64,000 bases of DNA from Paraburkholderia sp. Tr-20389 (GTDB lineage Bacteria > Pseudomonadota > Gammaproteobacteria > Burkholderiales > Burkholderiaceae), in contig NZ_JAAGPD010000011.1 of NCBI RefSeq assembly GCF_017104565.1, positions 1 through 64,000 on the forward strand, given 5' to 3'. The position numbers and the translations under genes were made by a program. Of the stretch, positions 39,111 to 48,828 are shown piece by piece. The notes beneath the pieces were generated by a model, which searched no databases, was not told the DNA's origin, and saw nothing but the letters and a program-made list of their open reading frames with translations. The stretch's first letter is position 1. Each line of letters starts with the position of its first letter.

Positions 39111-40526
39111 ATGCACTCGAACACGGTTCATCCGTGCGACGAGCGACTGCCCTTCGGCCAGTTGCTGACGCTCGGCATTCAGCACGTACTGGTGATGTAT
39201 GCAGGGGCCGTCGCCGTGCCGCTGATTATCGGCAGCGCGCTCAAGCTCCCGAAAGAGCAGATCGCATTTCTGATCAGCGCCGATCTCTTTTCCTGCGGGA
39301 TCGCCACATTGATCCAGACGCTCGGCCTGTGGATCTTCGGGATCCGGCTGCCAGTGATCATGGGTTGCACGTTCGCCGCTGTCGGTCCGATGGTCGCGAT
39401 CGGCACGAATCCGAGCCTCGGCATACTCGATATCTTCGGGTCGACCATCGCGGCGGGCGTGATAGGCATCGTCGTTGCACCGATGATCGGCAAGCTGCTG
39501 CGCTTCTTTCCGCCCGTCGTGGTGGGCGTGGTGATTTCGGTGATCGGGCTTTCGCTGATGGAAGTCGGCATCAACTGGGCAGCGGGCGGCGTCGGCAATC
39601 CGGATTACGGCAATCCCATCTATCTCGGCCTGTCGCTCGTCGTACTCACGCTGATCCTGCTCATCAACAAGTTCGGCAAAGGCTTCATTGCGAATATTTC
39701 CGTGCTGCTCGGCATCGTCGCGGGCTTCGTGATTGCCGCTCTGCTGGGCCGCGTGAACATGGAAGGCGTGACGAATGCACCGTGGGTCGGTTTCGTCATG
39801 CCGTTCCACTTCGGCCTGCCGCACTTCGATCCGCTTTCCATCGCGACGATGGTGACCGTGATGTTCGTCACGTTCATTGAATCCACGGGGATGTTCCTCG
39901 CGGTCGGCGACATGGTGGAGCGTCCCGTCGACCAGAAGGCCCTTGTTCGCGGTCTGCGCGTGGACGGCCTCGGCACGCTGATCGGCGGCATCTTCAACTC
40001 GTTCCCGCACACGTCGTTCTCGCAGAACGTCGGTTTGATCGGCGTGACGGGCGTGAAGAGCCGCTTCGTCTGCGCGATGGGCGGCGTGATCCTCGTGCTG
40101 CTCGGCCTGTTCCCGAAGATGGCTCAGGTGGTCGCATCCGTGCCCGCCTTCGTGCTCGGCGGCGCAGGCATCGTGATGTTCGGCATGGTGGCCGCAAATG
40201 GCATCAAGGTGCTGTCAAAGGTCGACTTCGTGAAGAACCATCACAACCTCTTCATCGTCGCAGTGAGCATCGGTCTTGGACTCGTGCCCGTCGTCTCGCC
40301 GCATTTCTTCTCGAAGCTGCCGCCTGCCTTGTCACCGCTTCTGCACAGCGGCATTCTGTTGGCGTCGGTTTCGGCCGTCGTGCTGAACCTGATCTTCAAT
40401 GGTGTGAAGGGCGAGCGCGCCGCCAAGCGCGACATTCGCCGCGCCGGCCACGACTTCGACGGACGCGGCGGCAATGACGACGCCGTCGCCGGTGACGAAA
40501 TGCTGCGTGCCGCCGACATGCATTAA
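39111..40526 (+). CDS. Nucleobase:cation symporter-2 (xanthine/urate/uracil permease)
   Basis: 471 aa, inner-membrane NCS2/NAT family with about 14 membrane segments. The family signature QNVGLIGVTG is present, and the first segment carries the conserved QH motif (GIQHVLVMYAG). The AFLISADLFSCGIATLIQTLG stretch resembles bacterial xanthine/uric-acid permeases more than uracil ones. The C-terminus is a hydrophilic Asp/Gly tail. Single gene ending in a strong terminator. Confidence 0.9.
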   Translation: MHSNTVHPCDERLPFGQLLTLGIQHVLVMYAGAVAVPLIIGSALKLPKEQIAFLISADLFSCGIATLIQTLGLWIFGIRLPVIMGCTFAAVGPMVAIGTNPSLGILDIFGSTIAAGVIGIVVAPMIGKLLRFFPPVVVGVVISVIGLSLMEVGINWAAGGVGNPDYGNPIYLGLSLVVLTLILLINKFGKGFIANISVLLGIVAGFVIAALLGRVNMEGVTNAPWVGFVMPFHFGLPHFDPLSIATMVTVMFVTFIESTGMFLAVGDMVERPVDQKALVRGLRVDGLGTLIGGIFNSFPHTSFSQNVGLIGVTGVKSRFVCAMGGVILVLLGLFPKMAQVVASVPAFVLGGAGIVMFGMVAANGIKVLSKVDFVKNHHNLFIVAVSIGLGLVPVVSPHFFSKLPPALSPLLHSGILLASVSAVVLNLIFNGVKGERAAKRDIRRAGHDFDGRGGNDDAVAGDEMLRAADMH

Positions 40527-40549
40527 GCAGACGCCGCAACAAACTGAAC

Positions 40550-40583
40550 CTGCGTGCGCATGACTCTGGTCATGCGCACGCAG
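40550..40583 (+). terminator. Terminator after the NCS2 permease
   Basis: A perfect 15-bp stem (40550-40564 with 40569-40583), TCTG loop, followed by CGTTTCTT on the plus strand. It lies 23 bp past the permease stop and between convergent genes. Confidence 0.7.
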
Positions 40584-40599
40584 CGTTTCTTCCAGACGA

Positions 40600-41124
40600 T
40601 CACGCGACCAGGTTGTTGAAGTGTCGCGTCACCTTCGGCTCCAGATCGCGAGCCTCCTTCATCAGATTGATCTGCTTCGCCGACCTTGCGACCTCGAAGA
40701 CTTCCGGCGCAATGTCATAGTCGCCGCGATCGTGCATCCATTCGAGCACATCGGACAGATGCCAAAGCGACGTGCTGCCCTCGTGCACAGGCGCCGGGAA
40801 GTCCGTGGCGTGCGATTGCATCAGCTTGCGCATGTTCTGACGCGAGACGCCCGCCACTTCCGCGACATCCGTGAGCCCGACAAAGTCCGGCGCAGCCTCG
40901 ACGATCTGCGCAGTCGGCACAGCGCGACGCACGTCCTTCAATGCGCTGACGAGCGCATGCGTCGCGCTTTTCGCCTCGCGCGCGAACGCGAGCGCAAGTC
41001 GTCCCGGTTGACCGACACCAATGGTTGCGTCGTCGCAACCTTCCGCCGCGAGTCGCTCCACGATGTCGTCGTGATCACAGTCTTCCGCGCTCAGGCGGTA
41101 CTTCAATGTGAAGGTGTATTCCAT
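40600..41124 (-). CDS. Putative antitoxin-like DNA-binding protein with AlpA/excisionase-type helix-turn-helix
   Basis: 174 aa, function not recognised. Residues 1-80 form a small alpha/beta domain (EYTFTLKYRL...GQPGRLALAF). Residues about 83-132 read as a winged helix-turn-helix of the AlpA/MerR type: LTDVAEVAGVSRQNMRKLM then FPAPVHEGSTSLWHLSDVLEWM. Its first 22 nt lie inside the end of the upstream small gene, with AAAGGGG as ribosome site, so the two are coupled. I infer an autoregulating antitoxin or regulator; it could also be a plain transcription factor. Confidence 0.7.
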   Translation of the reverse strand: MEYTFTLKYRLSAEDCDHDDIVERLAAEGCDDATIGVGQPGRLALAFAREAKSATHALVSALKDVRRAVPTAQIVEAAPDFVGLTDVAEVAGVSRQNMRKLMQSHATDFPAPVHEGSTSLWHLSDVLEWMHDRGDYDIAPEVFEVARSAKQINLMKEARDLEPKVTRHFNNLVA

Positions 41125-41474
41125 GTCTGCCCCTTTTCCTTTCCTTGCTGCTCCTGTTGCTGCCCTTGCGAATCACGTTCACACGCACGCTTTGCTCCCG
41201 CGATGACGTGCAGTGAAATGACCTTCTGACGGTGCGGCGCGCAGTTCTCAACAATGCGCCGCAACGTTCTTGCATGACTCCCGGCGTTACGGGGCGTGCA
41301 CCAGATACTGGCGATGCAAAACTCGCCGCATCTGCATGTCGCGTCGTGGTAGGGACAATACATTCGCCCCCACGCGTGGCCGTTGCCTGCGGCAGGCGCG
41401 ACACGCCAGCCGTTTGCTTCCGCATAGCCGAGTGCCGACTCGACTTCCTTCTTTGAATGACTTCGACGATTCAT
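41103..41474 (-). CDS. Small Cys-rich protein, candidate HicA-like toxin
   Basis: 123 aa, function not recognised. The first ~77 residues look folded: KKEVESALGYAEANGWRV, then GHAWGRMYCPY, a four-Cys cluster (CPYHDATCRCGEFC), IWCTPRNAGSHARTLRRIVENC. The order helix, GW-V strand, G-H strand, P-strand, TLRRI helix recalls HicA mRNA interferases. The tail (about 78-123) is Gln/Lys-rich and partly reflects the overlap with the next gene. GGAG lies six bases before the ATG. The toxin idea is inference from layout and pattern. Confidence 0.6.
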   Translation of the reverse strand: MNRRSHSKKEVESALGYAEANGWRVAPAAGNGHAWGRMYCPYHDATCRCGEFCIASIWCTPRNAGSHARTLRRIVENCAPHRQKVISLHVIAGAKRACERDSQGQQQEQQGKEKGQTWNTPSH

Positions 41475-41506
41475 GAACAGCTCCAGTCTAAGGCGTATCT
41501 CACATG

Positions 41507-41522
41507 GTTGTCAATTGACAAC
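41507..41522. promoter_or_regulatory. Perfect 16-bp palindrome upstream of the small gene pair
   Basis: GTTGTCAATTGACAAC is self-complementary over all 16 bases, 33 bp before the ATG at 41474. It contains TTGACA and TTGTCA, so it would overlap the -35 region of a minus-strand promoter; the -10 is not clear. This is the expected place for an operator bound by the HTH protein of the pair. Confidence 0.65.
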
Positions 41523-41631
41523 TTAGAGAATCGTCGACGAGTCGACGATCCGCATTCGATGCTAGCGGTTGAAAACGATCTGGAGAACTGAACTGGCCAT
41601 CAGGCCAAGGTTTGTAGGACGCGTCGCAAAA

Positions 41632-41663
41632 AAAAAACGCCACGGCGTGCCGTGGCGTTTTTT
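41632..41663. terminator. Terminator after oprB
   Basis: A 14-bp stem (41632-41645 with 41650-41663) of A6-GC-T6 form with a CGTG loop, so effective in both orientations. It lies 41 bp past the oprB stop on the minus strand and closes the efflux operon. Confidence 0.88.
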
Positions 41664-41703
41664 GCTGTCAGGAAGGAAGCGACTGTCGCTCGAACCCGGC
41701 GTC

Positions 41704-43221
41704 TCAGCCTGCCGTCGCAGCCGAAGCAGCAACGGGCGCGCTGGCCGCGCCGTAATCGACAGGCGCATCCGCCGGACGCGGCTGATCGCCCGCACGTTCG
41801 ATCCAGCCGCCGCCGAGCGCCTTGTACAGATCGACGAGGTTCGTCAGACGCTCCATGCGCGCCGTGATCAGCGTCCTCTGCGCGGTGTACAGATCCGTCT
41901 GCGCAGTCAGTACGGCGAGATAGCTGTCGACGCCGTTCCGGTAACGCAGATCCGACAGATCGAGTCGGCGCTGCTCCGCGAACGTATTCCGTTCGAGCGC
42001 CTGGATCTGCTGATCGTAAGTGCCGCGCGCAGCGAGCCCGTCGGCCACTTCGCGGAACGCGGTCTGTATCGCCTTCTCGTACTGCGCGATCTGGATGTTC
42101 TTCTCGACGTTCGCGAGATCGAGGTTCGCCTTGTTCTGACCGCCTTCGAAGATCGGCAGCGTGATCGTCGGCGCGAAGCTCCACGCCGCCGAGCCCGGCT
42201 TGAACAGCCCGCCGAGCGACGGACTCAGCGTGCCGAAGCTGCCTGTCAGCGAAACTTTCGGGAAGAACGCCGCGCGCGCCGCGCCGATGTTCGCGTTGGC
42301 CGCTAGCAGATTCTGCTCGGCTTCCATGATGTCGGGACGACGCGTGAGCAGATCCGACGGCAGACCGGCGGGAATGTCGGTCAGCAGAGTCTGATCGTTA
42401 AGCACGATGCCGCCCGGAAGATCCGACGGCAACGGCTCACCGATCAGCACGACCAGTGCATTCTCCGCCTGTGCGCGCAGACGCGCCTGCGACTGCAGAT
42501 CCGCCTTGGCCTGTTCGACAACCGTCTCAGACTGACGCAAGTCCAGTTCGGAACCCGTACCCGTGTCGTATTGCAGCTTCGTGATGCGATACGAATCTTG
42601 CGCAGTCTTGAGCGTGTTCTCCGTGACCTTCAGCAGATCATCATAGGCGAGCACGGTCATGTACTGATCCGCGACCGAAGCGACCAGCGCGATTTCCGCC
42701 GCCTTGCGTGCCTGAGCGGTCGCCAGATATTGCGCGAGCGCCTGGTCCTTCAGGCTGCGAATGCGGCCGAAGAAGTCGATTTCCCACGACGCATTCAAGC
42801 CGACCGAATACTCGTTGGAAATCGTATTGCCGAACACGGACAGATCCTTCGGCGTGCGCTGCTTCGTCTGCGATGCAGACGCGTCGAGCGTCGGGAACAG
42901 CGCTGCGCGTGCAATCTGATACTGCGCGCGCGACGCCTCGATGTTCAGCACCGACACGCGCAGATCGCGATTGTTCTGCAACGCGATCTCGATCAGACGT
43001 TGCAGACGCTGATCGACGAAGAAGTCGCGCCAGCCGATCTCCACCGCCGACTGGCCGTTCGCCGAGCGCGCGCCCGCGCCGGGCGCGGGCTGCGTCGCGT
43101 ACACGCCGTCGCTCGGGAAGGCGCCCGAAACGGGTGCGGCCGGCTGGTGGTACTTCGGCTCCATCGTGCAGCCCGTGGCGAACAGCGCGACGGCCACTGC
43201 CATCAAAGAATATTTATGCAT
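41704..43221 (-). CDS. oprB: RND efflux outer-membrane lipoprotein (OprM/NodT family)
   Basis: 505 aa, outer-membrane channel of the tripartite pump. A lipoprotein signal ends in the lipobox LFATGC. Two repeated TolC-type halves follow, with motifs such as ASWEIDFFGRIRSLKDQAL, LLTRRPDIMEAEQNLLAANANIG and PTITLPIFEGGQN. Start at 43221 preceded by GAGGA; 10 bp after bpeB. The name rests on the Burkholderia bpeAB-oprB arrangement with divergent bpeR. Confidence 0.9.
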   Translation of the reverse strand: MHKYSLMAVAVALFATGCTMEPKYHQPAAPVSGAFPSDGVYATQPAPGAGARSANGQSAVEIGWRDFFVDQRLQRLIEIALQNNRDLRVSVLNIEASRAQYQIARAALFPTLDASASQTKQRTPKDLSVFGNTISNEYSVGLNASWEIDFFGRIRSLKDQALAQYLATAQARKAAEIALVASVADQYMTVLAYDDLLKVTENTLKTAQDSYRITKLQYDTGTGSELDLRQSETVVEQAKADLQSQARLRAQAENALVVLIGEPLPSDLPGGIVLNDQTLLTDIPAGLPSDLLTRRPDIMEAEQNLLAANANIGAARAAFFPKVSLTGSFGTLSPSLGGLFKPGSAAWSFAPTITLPIFEGGQNKANLDLANVEKNIQIAQYEKAIQTAFREVADGLAARGTYDQQIQALERNTFAEQRRLDLSDLRYRNGVDSYLAVLTAQTDLYTAQRTLITARMERLTNLVDLYKALGGGWIERAGDQPRPADAPVDYGAASAPVAASAATAG

Positions 43222-43231
43222 CTCAATGTCC

Positions 43232-46200
43232 TCAGCTGGCGTTGCCCGGGCCGCTGCCGCCCTGCGGGTCATGCGGATGGTGCTCGTTGTAGTGCTTCAT
43301 CGCTTCGTCCGGGTCTTCCTTCTCGCCCGTGAACTTCGCGCGAATCACGACGAAGAACATCGGGATCATGAAAATCGCGAGGAAGGTCGCCGTCAACATA
43401 CCGCCGATCACGCCCGTGCCGATCGCGTGCTGGCTGGCCGAACCCGCGCCGTTGCTGATGGCGAGCGGCAGCACGCCGAGAATGAACGCGAGCGACGTCA
43501 TCAGGATAGGACGCAACCGCAGACGCGCCGCTTCCAGCGCCGCCTCCACCGGCCCCATCCCTTCACCCTGCTGCAGCTCTCGCGCGAATTCCACGATCAG
43601 AATCGCGTTCTTCGCGGACAGACCCACTGTGGTCAGCAGACCGACCTGGAAGAACACGTCGTTTTCCAGCCCGCGCAACGTCGCGGCGAGCAGCGCGCCC
43701 AGCACGCCGAGCGGCACCACCATGATCACCGAGAACGGAATCGACCAGCTTTCATACAGCGCGGCAAGACACAGGAACACGACGAGAATCGAGATGCCGT
43801 ACAGGATCGGCGCCTGCGAACCCGACTGGCGTTCCTGGAACGACAGACCCGTCCATTCGTAGCCGATACCGGCCGGCAGCTTGGCCGCGATCGCTTCCAT
43901 CGCCGTCATTGCCTGACCCGTCGACTTGCCCGGCGCGGCCTGACCCTGGATTTCCACGGCCGAGATACCGTTATAGCGCTCGAGCTTCGGCGAACCGTAC
44001 GTCCACTGCCCGCTTGCGAAGGCCGAGAACGGCACCATGCTGCCCGCCGTATTGCGCACGTACCAGTCGCTCAGGTTCTCAGGCGTCATACGGAACGGCG
44101 CGTCGGCTTGCAGATACACCTTCTTGATCCGGCTGTCCGTATCGAGGAAGTTGTTCACGTAGGCCGATGCCCATGCGATCGAGAACGTCTGGTCGATGGT
44201 CGAGAGGCTCACGCCTTGCGCCGCCGCCTTTTCGTGATCGATCGACACCTTGAACTGAGGCGTGTCGTTCAGACCGTTCGGACGCACCTGCGCGAGCGTC
44301 GGATCTTTCGCGGCCATGCCGAGCAGCTGGTTACGCGCCGCCATCAGCTTTTCGTGGCCGAGACCCGCGCGATCCTGCAGCTCGAAGTCGAAGCCCGACG
44401 CCGTGCCCAGTTCCGGAATGGACGGCGGATTGACCGGGAACACGACCGCGTTCTTGTAGCCCGCGAAGTGCATGTACATCCGGCCGACCAGCGCCTGAAC
44501 CTTCTGGTCCGCGTGCTGACGCTCCGCGTAGTCCTTCATCCGCACGAACACGAGACCCGAGTTCTGACCGCGGCCCGCGAAGCTGAAGCCGTTCACCGTG
44601 AAGGTCGATTCGACGATCGACTTCTCGTCGTTCAGCAGCCAGTCGGAGATGTCCTTCAGCGCGCGCGCCGTGGTTTCCTGCGTCGAGCCCGACGGCGTCT
44701 GCACCAGCACGAACATCGTGCCCTGGTCTTCATCCGGCAGGAACGACTTCGGCAAACGCACGAACAACAGACCCACCGCGACGATCACCACCAGATAGAT
44801 GATGAGCCAGCGGCCCGAGCGCTTGATCACGTGATGCACGCCCGAGTGATACTTGTCGCGGCTCTTGTCGAAGGTCTTGTTGAACCAGCCGAAGAAGCCC
44901 TTCTTCTCTTCGTGATGTCCCTGCGGAATCGGCTTGAGGATCGTCGCGCACAGTGCCGGCGTCAGAATCAACGCGACCAGCACGGACAGCACCATCGCCG
45001 CGACGATGGTCAGCGAAAACTGACGATAGATCGCGCCGACGGAACCGCCCGAGAACGCGACGGGCACGAACACCGCCGACAGCACGAGCGCCACGCCGAT
45101 CAGCGCGCCCGTGATCTGGTCCATCGCCTTGCGGGTTGCCTCTTTAGGCGACAGCCCTTCCTCGGACATCACCCGCTCGACGTTCTCCACGACCACGATC
45201 GCATCGTCCACCAACAGGCCGATCGCGAGTACGAGACCGAACATCGACAGCACGTTGATCGAGAAGCCGACCGCGCTCATGATCGCGAACGTGCCCAGCA
45301 GCACCACGGGCACCGCGATCGTCGGGATCAAGGTGGCGCGCAGGTTCTGCAGGAACAGGTACATGACCAGGAACACCAGCACGATACCTTCGAGCAGCGT
45401 CTTGACCACTTCCTCGATCGACAGGCGCACGAACGGCGTCGTGTCGTACGGATACTTCACGACCAGACCGTGCGGGAAGTACTTCGACAGCTGGTCGATC
45501 TTGTCGCGCACGGCCTTCGCCGTCGCCAGCGCATTCGCGCCCGTCGCCAGCTGGATACCGAAGCCCGCCGTCGGCTGACCGTTGTACTTGGTGTCGAAGT
45601 TGTAGTTTTCGCCGCCCAGCTCGATCCGCGCGACGTCCTTGATGCGCACCTGCGAGCCGTCCTGGTTCACCTTCAGCAGCACGTTGCCGAACTGCTCGGG
45701 TGTGGTCAGCAGCGTCGCTTCGCTGATCGTGGCCTGCAGCAGCTGGCCCGGAATCGACGGCGTGCCGCCGAGCGAGCCGCCCGCCACCTGGACGTTCTGC
45801 GCCTGCAACGCCGTTTCGACGTCGACGGGCGTGAGGCCGAAGTTGGTCAGCTTGTGCGCGTCGAGCCAGATCCGCATCGCGTACTGCGAGCCGAACAGCG
45901 TGACGGTACCCACGCCGTCGATACGGCTGACAGGATCCTGCACGTTCGACGCGACGTAGTTCGCGAGGTCGTACTTGGTCATGCTGCCGTCCGTCGACAC
46001 GAACGCCATCACCAGCAGGAAGCTGCTGCTCGACTTCGTCACCTTCGTGCCGAGCTGCTGCACCACCTGCGGCAACAGCGGCGTCGCGAGCTGCAGCTTG
46101 TTTTGCACCTGCACCTGCGCGATGTCCGGGTTCGTGCCGGCCGCGAACGTCAGCGTGATCGTGGCCGTGCCCGAGTCGTCCGAAGTCGACGACAGGTACA

Positions 46201-46426
46201 GCAGGTGGTCGAGACCGCTCATCTGCTGCTCGATCACCTGCGTGACGGTGTTTTCAACCGTTTTTGCCGATGCGCCCGGATACGTCGCGCTGATCTGCAC
46301 GGCAGGCGGCGCAATCGTCGGATATTGCGCGACCGGCAGCGTGAAGATCGACGCCAGACCCGCCAGCATCAGAATGATGGCGATCACCCAAGCAAAGATC
46401 GGGCGATCGATAAAAAACTTTGCCAT
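43232..46426 (-). CDS. bpeB: RND multidrug efflux transporter (BpeB/AcrB family)
   Basis: 1064 aa, proton-driven inner-membrane pump, HAE-1 family. The N-terminus [19 protein letters not shown], the proton-relay segment [22 protein letters not shown] (two adjacent Asp), and two large periplasmic loops give the normal 12-segment layout. Length is as expected. Between bpeA (18 bp) and oprB (10 bp). In Burkholderia this pump exports aminoglycosides, macrolides and acyl-homoserine lactones in some species; substrates here are not readable. Confidence 0.94.
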   Translation of the reverse strand: MAKFFIDRPIFAWVIAIILMLAGLASIFTLPVAQYPTIAPPAVQISATYPGASAKTVENTVTQVIEQQMSGLDHLLYLSSTSDDSGTATITLTFAAGTNPDIAQVQVQNKLQLATPLLPQVVQQLGTKVTKSSSSFLLVMAFVSTDGSMTKYDLANYVASNVQDPVSRIDGVGTVTLFGSQYAMRIWLDAHKLTNFGLTPVDVETALQAQNVQVAGGSLGGTPSIPGQLLQATISEATLLTTPEQFGNVLLKVNQDGSQVRIKDVARIELGGENYNFDTKYNGQPTAGFGIQLATGANALATAKAVRDKIDQLSKYFPHGLVVKYPYDTTPFVRLSIEEVVKTLLEGIVLVFLVMYLFLQNLRATLIPTIAVPVVLLGTFAIMSAVGFSINVLSMFGLVLAIGLLVDDAIVVVENVERVMSEEGLSPKEATRKAMDQITGALIGVALVLSAVFVPVAFSGGSVGAIYRQFSLTIVAAMVLSVLVALILTPALCATILKPIPQGHHEEKKGFFGWFNKTFDKSRDKYHSGVHHVIKRSGRWLIIYLVVIVAVGLLFVRLPKSFLPDEDQGTMFVLVQTPSGSTQETTARALKDISDWLLNDEKSIVESTFTVNGFSFAGRGQNSGLVFVRMKDYAERQHADQKVQALVGRMYMHFAGYKNAVVFPVNPPSIPELGTASGFDFELQDRAGLGHEKLMAARNQLLGMAAKDPTLAQVRPNGLNDTPQFKVSIDHEKAAAQGVSLSTIDQTFSIAWASAYVNNFLDTDSRIKKVYLQADAPFRMTPENLSDWYVRNTAGSMVPFSAFASGQWTYGSPKLERYNGISAVEIQGQAAPGKSTGQAMTAMEAIAAKLPAGIGYEWTGLSFQERQSGSQAPILYGISILVVFLCLAALYESWSIPFSVIMVVPLGVLGALLAATLRGLENDVFFQVGLLTTVGLSAKNAILIVEFARELQQGEGMGPVEAALEAARLRLRPILMTSLAFILGVLPLAISNGAGSASQHAIGTGVIGGMLTATFLAIFMIPMFFVVIRAKFTGEKEDPDEAMKHYNEHHPHDPQGGSGPGNAS

Positions 46427-46444
46427 GAAACAGGCTCCCCTTGA

Positions 46445-47677
46445 TTACGCGCCCGATGCTGCGGAGGCCGCGGCCGCGCCGCTTGCAGCGGGCGCGCCCG
46501 GCGCAGCCGCCGCGCTTGCGTCCGAAGCTGCGCCCGGCGGCGGCAGTTGCGCCGCCACGCCCTTCGCCTGCGCGCCCGGTTTGATCTTGTCGACACCGTT
46601 CACGATCACGCGATCGCCCGCATTCAGGCCGCCTTCGACCACCCAGTACTGACCGTAAGTGGACGTAGCCTGCAGCGTGCGCAGCTCGACCTTGTCGTCC
46701 TTGTTCAGCACCAGCGCCGTCGGCTGGCCCTTCTGGTCGTGCGTGACGCCGATCTGCGGCACCAGCAGCGCGTTTTCGTTGACGCCTTCCTCGATGCGCG
46801 CGCGCACGAACATGCCCGGCAGCAGCACGTGATCCTTGTTCGCGAAGATCGCGCGGATCGTCACGGAGCCCGTGGTCTGATCGACGGTGACGTCGGTGAA
46901 CTGCAGCTTGCCCTTCTCCGAATAGACGCGGCCGTCTTCGAGCACCAGCTCGACCTGCGCGGCATTCGGGCCGTTGGTCTTCAGGCGGCCTGCCTGGATT
47001 TCGCGGCGCAGCTTCAGGCCGGCGAGGCTCGACTGCGTGACGTCCACATAGACGGGGTCGAGCTGCTGCACGGTCGACATCAGTGTCGCCTGGCTCGCCT
47101 GCACGTACGCGCCCGGCGTGACCTGCGAAATGCCGACCTGGCCTGTCACAGGCGAAACGACGTCCGTGTAGCCGAGGTTGATCTGCGCGGTGTCGACGGC
47201 GGCCTTGCCCGCTGCGACGTCGGCGGCCGCCTGACCTTCGGCGGCCACGGCGTTGTCGTAGTCCTGCTTCGACACGGCGTTCGCCGCCACCAGCACCTTA
47301 TAGCGGTTCGCTTGCGCGGTGGTCGACGCGAGATTCGCCTGCGCCTTGGCAAGCGATGCCTTCGCGTTGTTCAGCGTGGCGATGTACGGCGCCGGGTCGA
47401 TCTTGTACAGACGCTGGCCGGCCTTGACCTGCGTGCCTTCCGTGAATTCGCGGCGCAGCACGATGCCGTCGACCCGCGCGCGCACCTGCGCGACGAGGAA
47501 TGCATTGGTGCGGCCCGGCAATTCGGTGACGACGGGCACGGCTTGCGGCTGGACCGTGACGACACCGACTTCAGGCGTTTGAGGCGGAGGTGCTGATTGT
47601 TTTTGTCCGCACGCTGCCAGCATTACGGCAGCCGTCGCGGCAGTGAGTAAGCGGAATGGAACCCGTTCGACGCGCAT
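46445..47677 (-). CDS. bpeA: RND efflux periplasmic adaptor lipoprotein (BpeA/AcrA family)
   Basis: 410 aa, membrane-fusion protein. Lipobox VMLAACG gives an acylated N-terminal Cys. Lipoyl halves flank an alpha-helical hairpin (about 95-165), then barrel domains with the VDQTTGSVTIRAIF stretch. The C-terminal ~35 residues are an Ala/Pro/Ser low-complexity tail. Start at 47677 with AGAGG; a farther upstream ATG has no site. First gene of the operon. Confidence 0.93.
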   Translation of the reverse strand: MRVERVPFRLLTAATAAVMLAACGQKQSAPPPQTPEVGVVTVQPQAVPVVTELPGRTNAFLVAQVRARVDGIVLRREFTEGTQVKAGQRLYKIDPAPYIATLNNAKASLAKAQANLASTTAQANRYKVLVAANAVSKQDYDNAVAAEGQAAADVAAGKAAVDTAQINLGYTDVVSPVTGQVGISQVTPGAYVQASQATLMSTVQQLDPVYVDVTQSSLAGLKLRREIQAGRLKTNGPNAAQVELVLEDGRVYSEKGKLQFTDVTVDQTTGSVTIRAIFANKDHVLLPGMFVRARIEEGVNENALLVPQIGVTHDQKGQPTALVLNKDDKVELRTLQATSTYGQYWVVEGGLNAGDRVIVNGVDKIKPGAQAKGVAAQLPPPGAASDASAAAAPGAPAASGAAAASAASGA

Positions 47678-48104
47678 GGAGCGACCTCTGTCAAAGACTG
47701 AGAAGGAAAAAGTGCGTGCATCTCTCTCCGGAGAAGGCTTGTGCACATTGGCATCTCAACGACGCCGTGACCGGACGCTCACGAATGCTTTTCCTGCGGG
47801 TGCACCCATTGCGAAATGCGCCAAACCGGGAAATGCCGCACCGCGCTGCCCATTCTTTGAGACAGCGCAAAAGTGCATGGAAATACAACAGTGACGGATA
47901 TTAACCGTTCACTCCAACATGAGCCATCCGATCGATGGGGTGCTATTATATATACATTCATGAATGCACGTAAAAGTGCGTTCAACCCCAAAGAAGGCCT
48001 TCCCCCGAAAGATCAGCCAAGCATTAACGTGCACGTGAAATGATCTTTATCAGGCGCGTTTAAAAACGTCAGGGGAAACCCCGTATCCACCGCAGGTCAC
48101 AAGA
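47678..48104. other. 427-bp divergent control region between bpeA and bpeR
   Basis: No gene seen. It holds the bpeA promoter with an AcrR-type operator at 47945-47973. If that promoter is used, bpeA mRNA carries a leader of about 260 nt, which is long for an efflux operon. No clear bpeR promoter was identified. Confidence 0.6.
47945..47973 (-). promoter_or_regulatory. bpeA promoter overlapped by an AcrR-type operator
   Basis: Minus strand: -35 TTACGT (47973-47968), 17 bp, -10 TATAAT (47950-47945). The interval holds the perfect palindrome CATTCATGAATG (47955-47966). The wider 24 bp at 47949-47972 agree by eye at about 20 positions with the E. coli acrAB operator as I remember it. A repressor here would block RNA polymerase directly. 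Confidence 0.72.
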
Positions 48105-48740
48105 ATGGTCCGTCGAACCAAGGAAGAAGCGCAGGAGACGCGCACCCGCATCCTCGATGCAGCCGAGCAGGTTTTTTCCGAGAAAGGGGTGTCGCGTACG
48201 TCGCTGGCCGACATTGCGCAGACGGCGGGCGTCACGCGCGGCGCGATCTACTGGCACTTCGCCAACAAGGGCGAGCTCTTCACGGAAATGTTCGACCGCG
48301 TGCTGCTGCCGCTCGACGAACTGAAAGCCGCTTCCGTCGACCCGAACGAGGCCGATCCGCTCGGCCGCCTCATCGAAATCTGCACGGTCTGTCTGCGCGA
48401 CACGGCGAACGACCCGCACCGCCGCCGCGTGTTCGACATCCTGTTCCACAAGTGCGAGTTCGTCGAAGAAATGGGGCCCGTGATGGCGCGCTATCAGAAC
48501 ACGATGCGCGAGGGCCTGACGAACATCCAGACGTGTATGCGCAACGCGATCTCCAAAGGGCAACTGCCCGCGGACATGAATGTGCCCGTGGCCGCGTCGA
48601 TGGTGCACGCGTTCATCAGCGGATCGTTGAAGGACATGCTGTTCGTACCGGAAGTGCTGGACTTCGGCCGGCATGCGCGGCAGATGGTCGAGAGCATGAT
48701 CGATGCGCTGCGCAGTCCGGCACTGCGCATGGGCGCCTGA
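48105..48740 (+). CDS. bpeR: TetR/AcrR-family repressor of the efflux operon
   Basis: 211 aa. N-terminal helix-turn-helix in the AcrR style (VRRTKEEAQETRTRILDAAE then VTRGAIYWHFANKGELF), C-terminal ligand-binding domain. Divergent from bpeAB-oprB across the operator described above, matching the Burkholderia BpeR arrangement. Start codon is the only ATG consistent with the family N-terminus. Confidence 0.92.
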   Translation: MVRRTKEEAQETRTRILDAAEQVFSEKGVSRTSLADIAQTAGVTRGAIYWHFANKGELFTEMFDRVLLPLDELKAASVDPNEADPLGRLIEICTVCLRDTANDPHRRRVFDILFHKCEFVEEMGPVMARYQNTMREGLTNIQTCMRNAISKGQLPADMNVPVAASMVHAFISGSLKDMLFVPEVLDFGRHARQMVESMIDALRSPALRMGA

Positions 48741-48828
48741 CTTCGCTTCTTCGTTAGCTGCGGCTCTTTGCTGACCGCTTGCACGCGTCGAATGGGCGCC
48801 GGCAAGCCAGGCGCCCTTCCAACTTCAC

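Noticed and set aside
43166-46444. 1092-codon open frame antisense to bpeB
   Set aside because: His/Arg-rich mirror of a GC-rich gene with no recognisable domain; the opposite strand has a complete, motif-bearing RND pump.
48794-48816. Hairpin GGGCGCC/GGCGCCC after bpeR as a terminator
   Set aside because: Good stem with one bulge, but followed only by TTCC with no T-run; could be a coincidence in GC-rich sequence.
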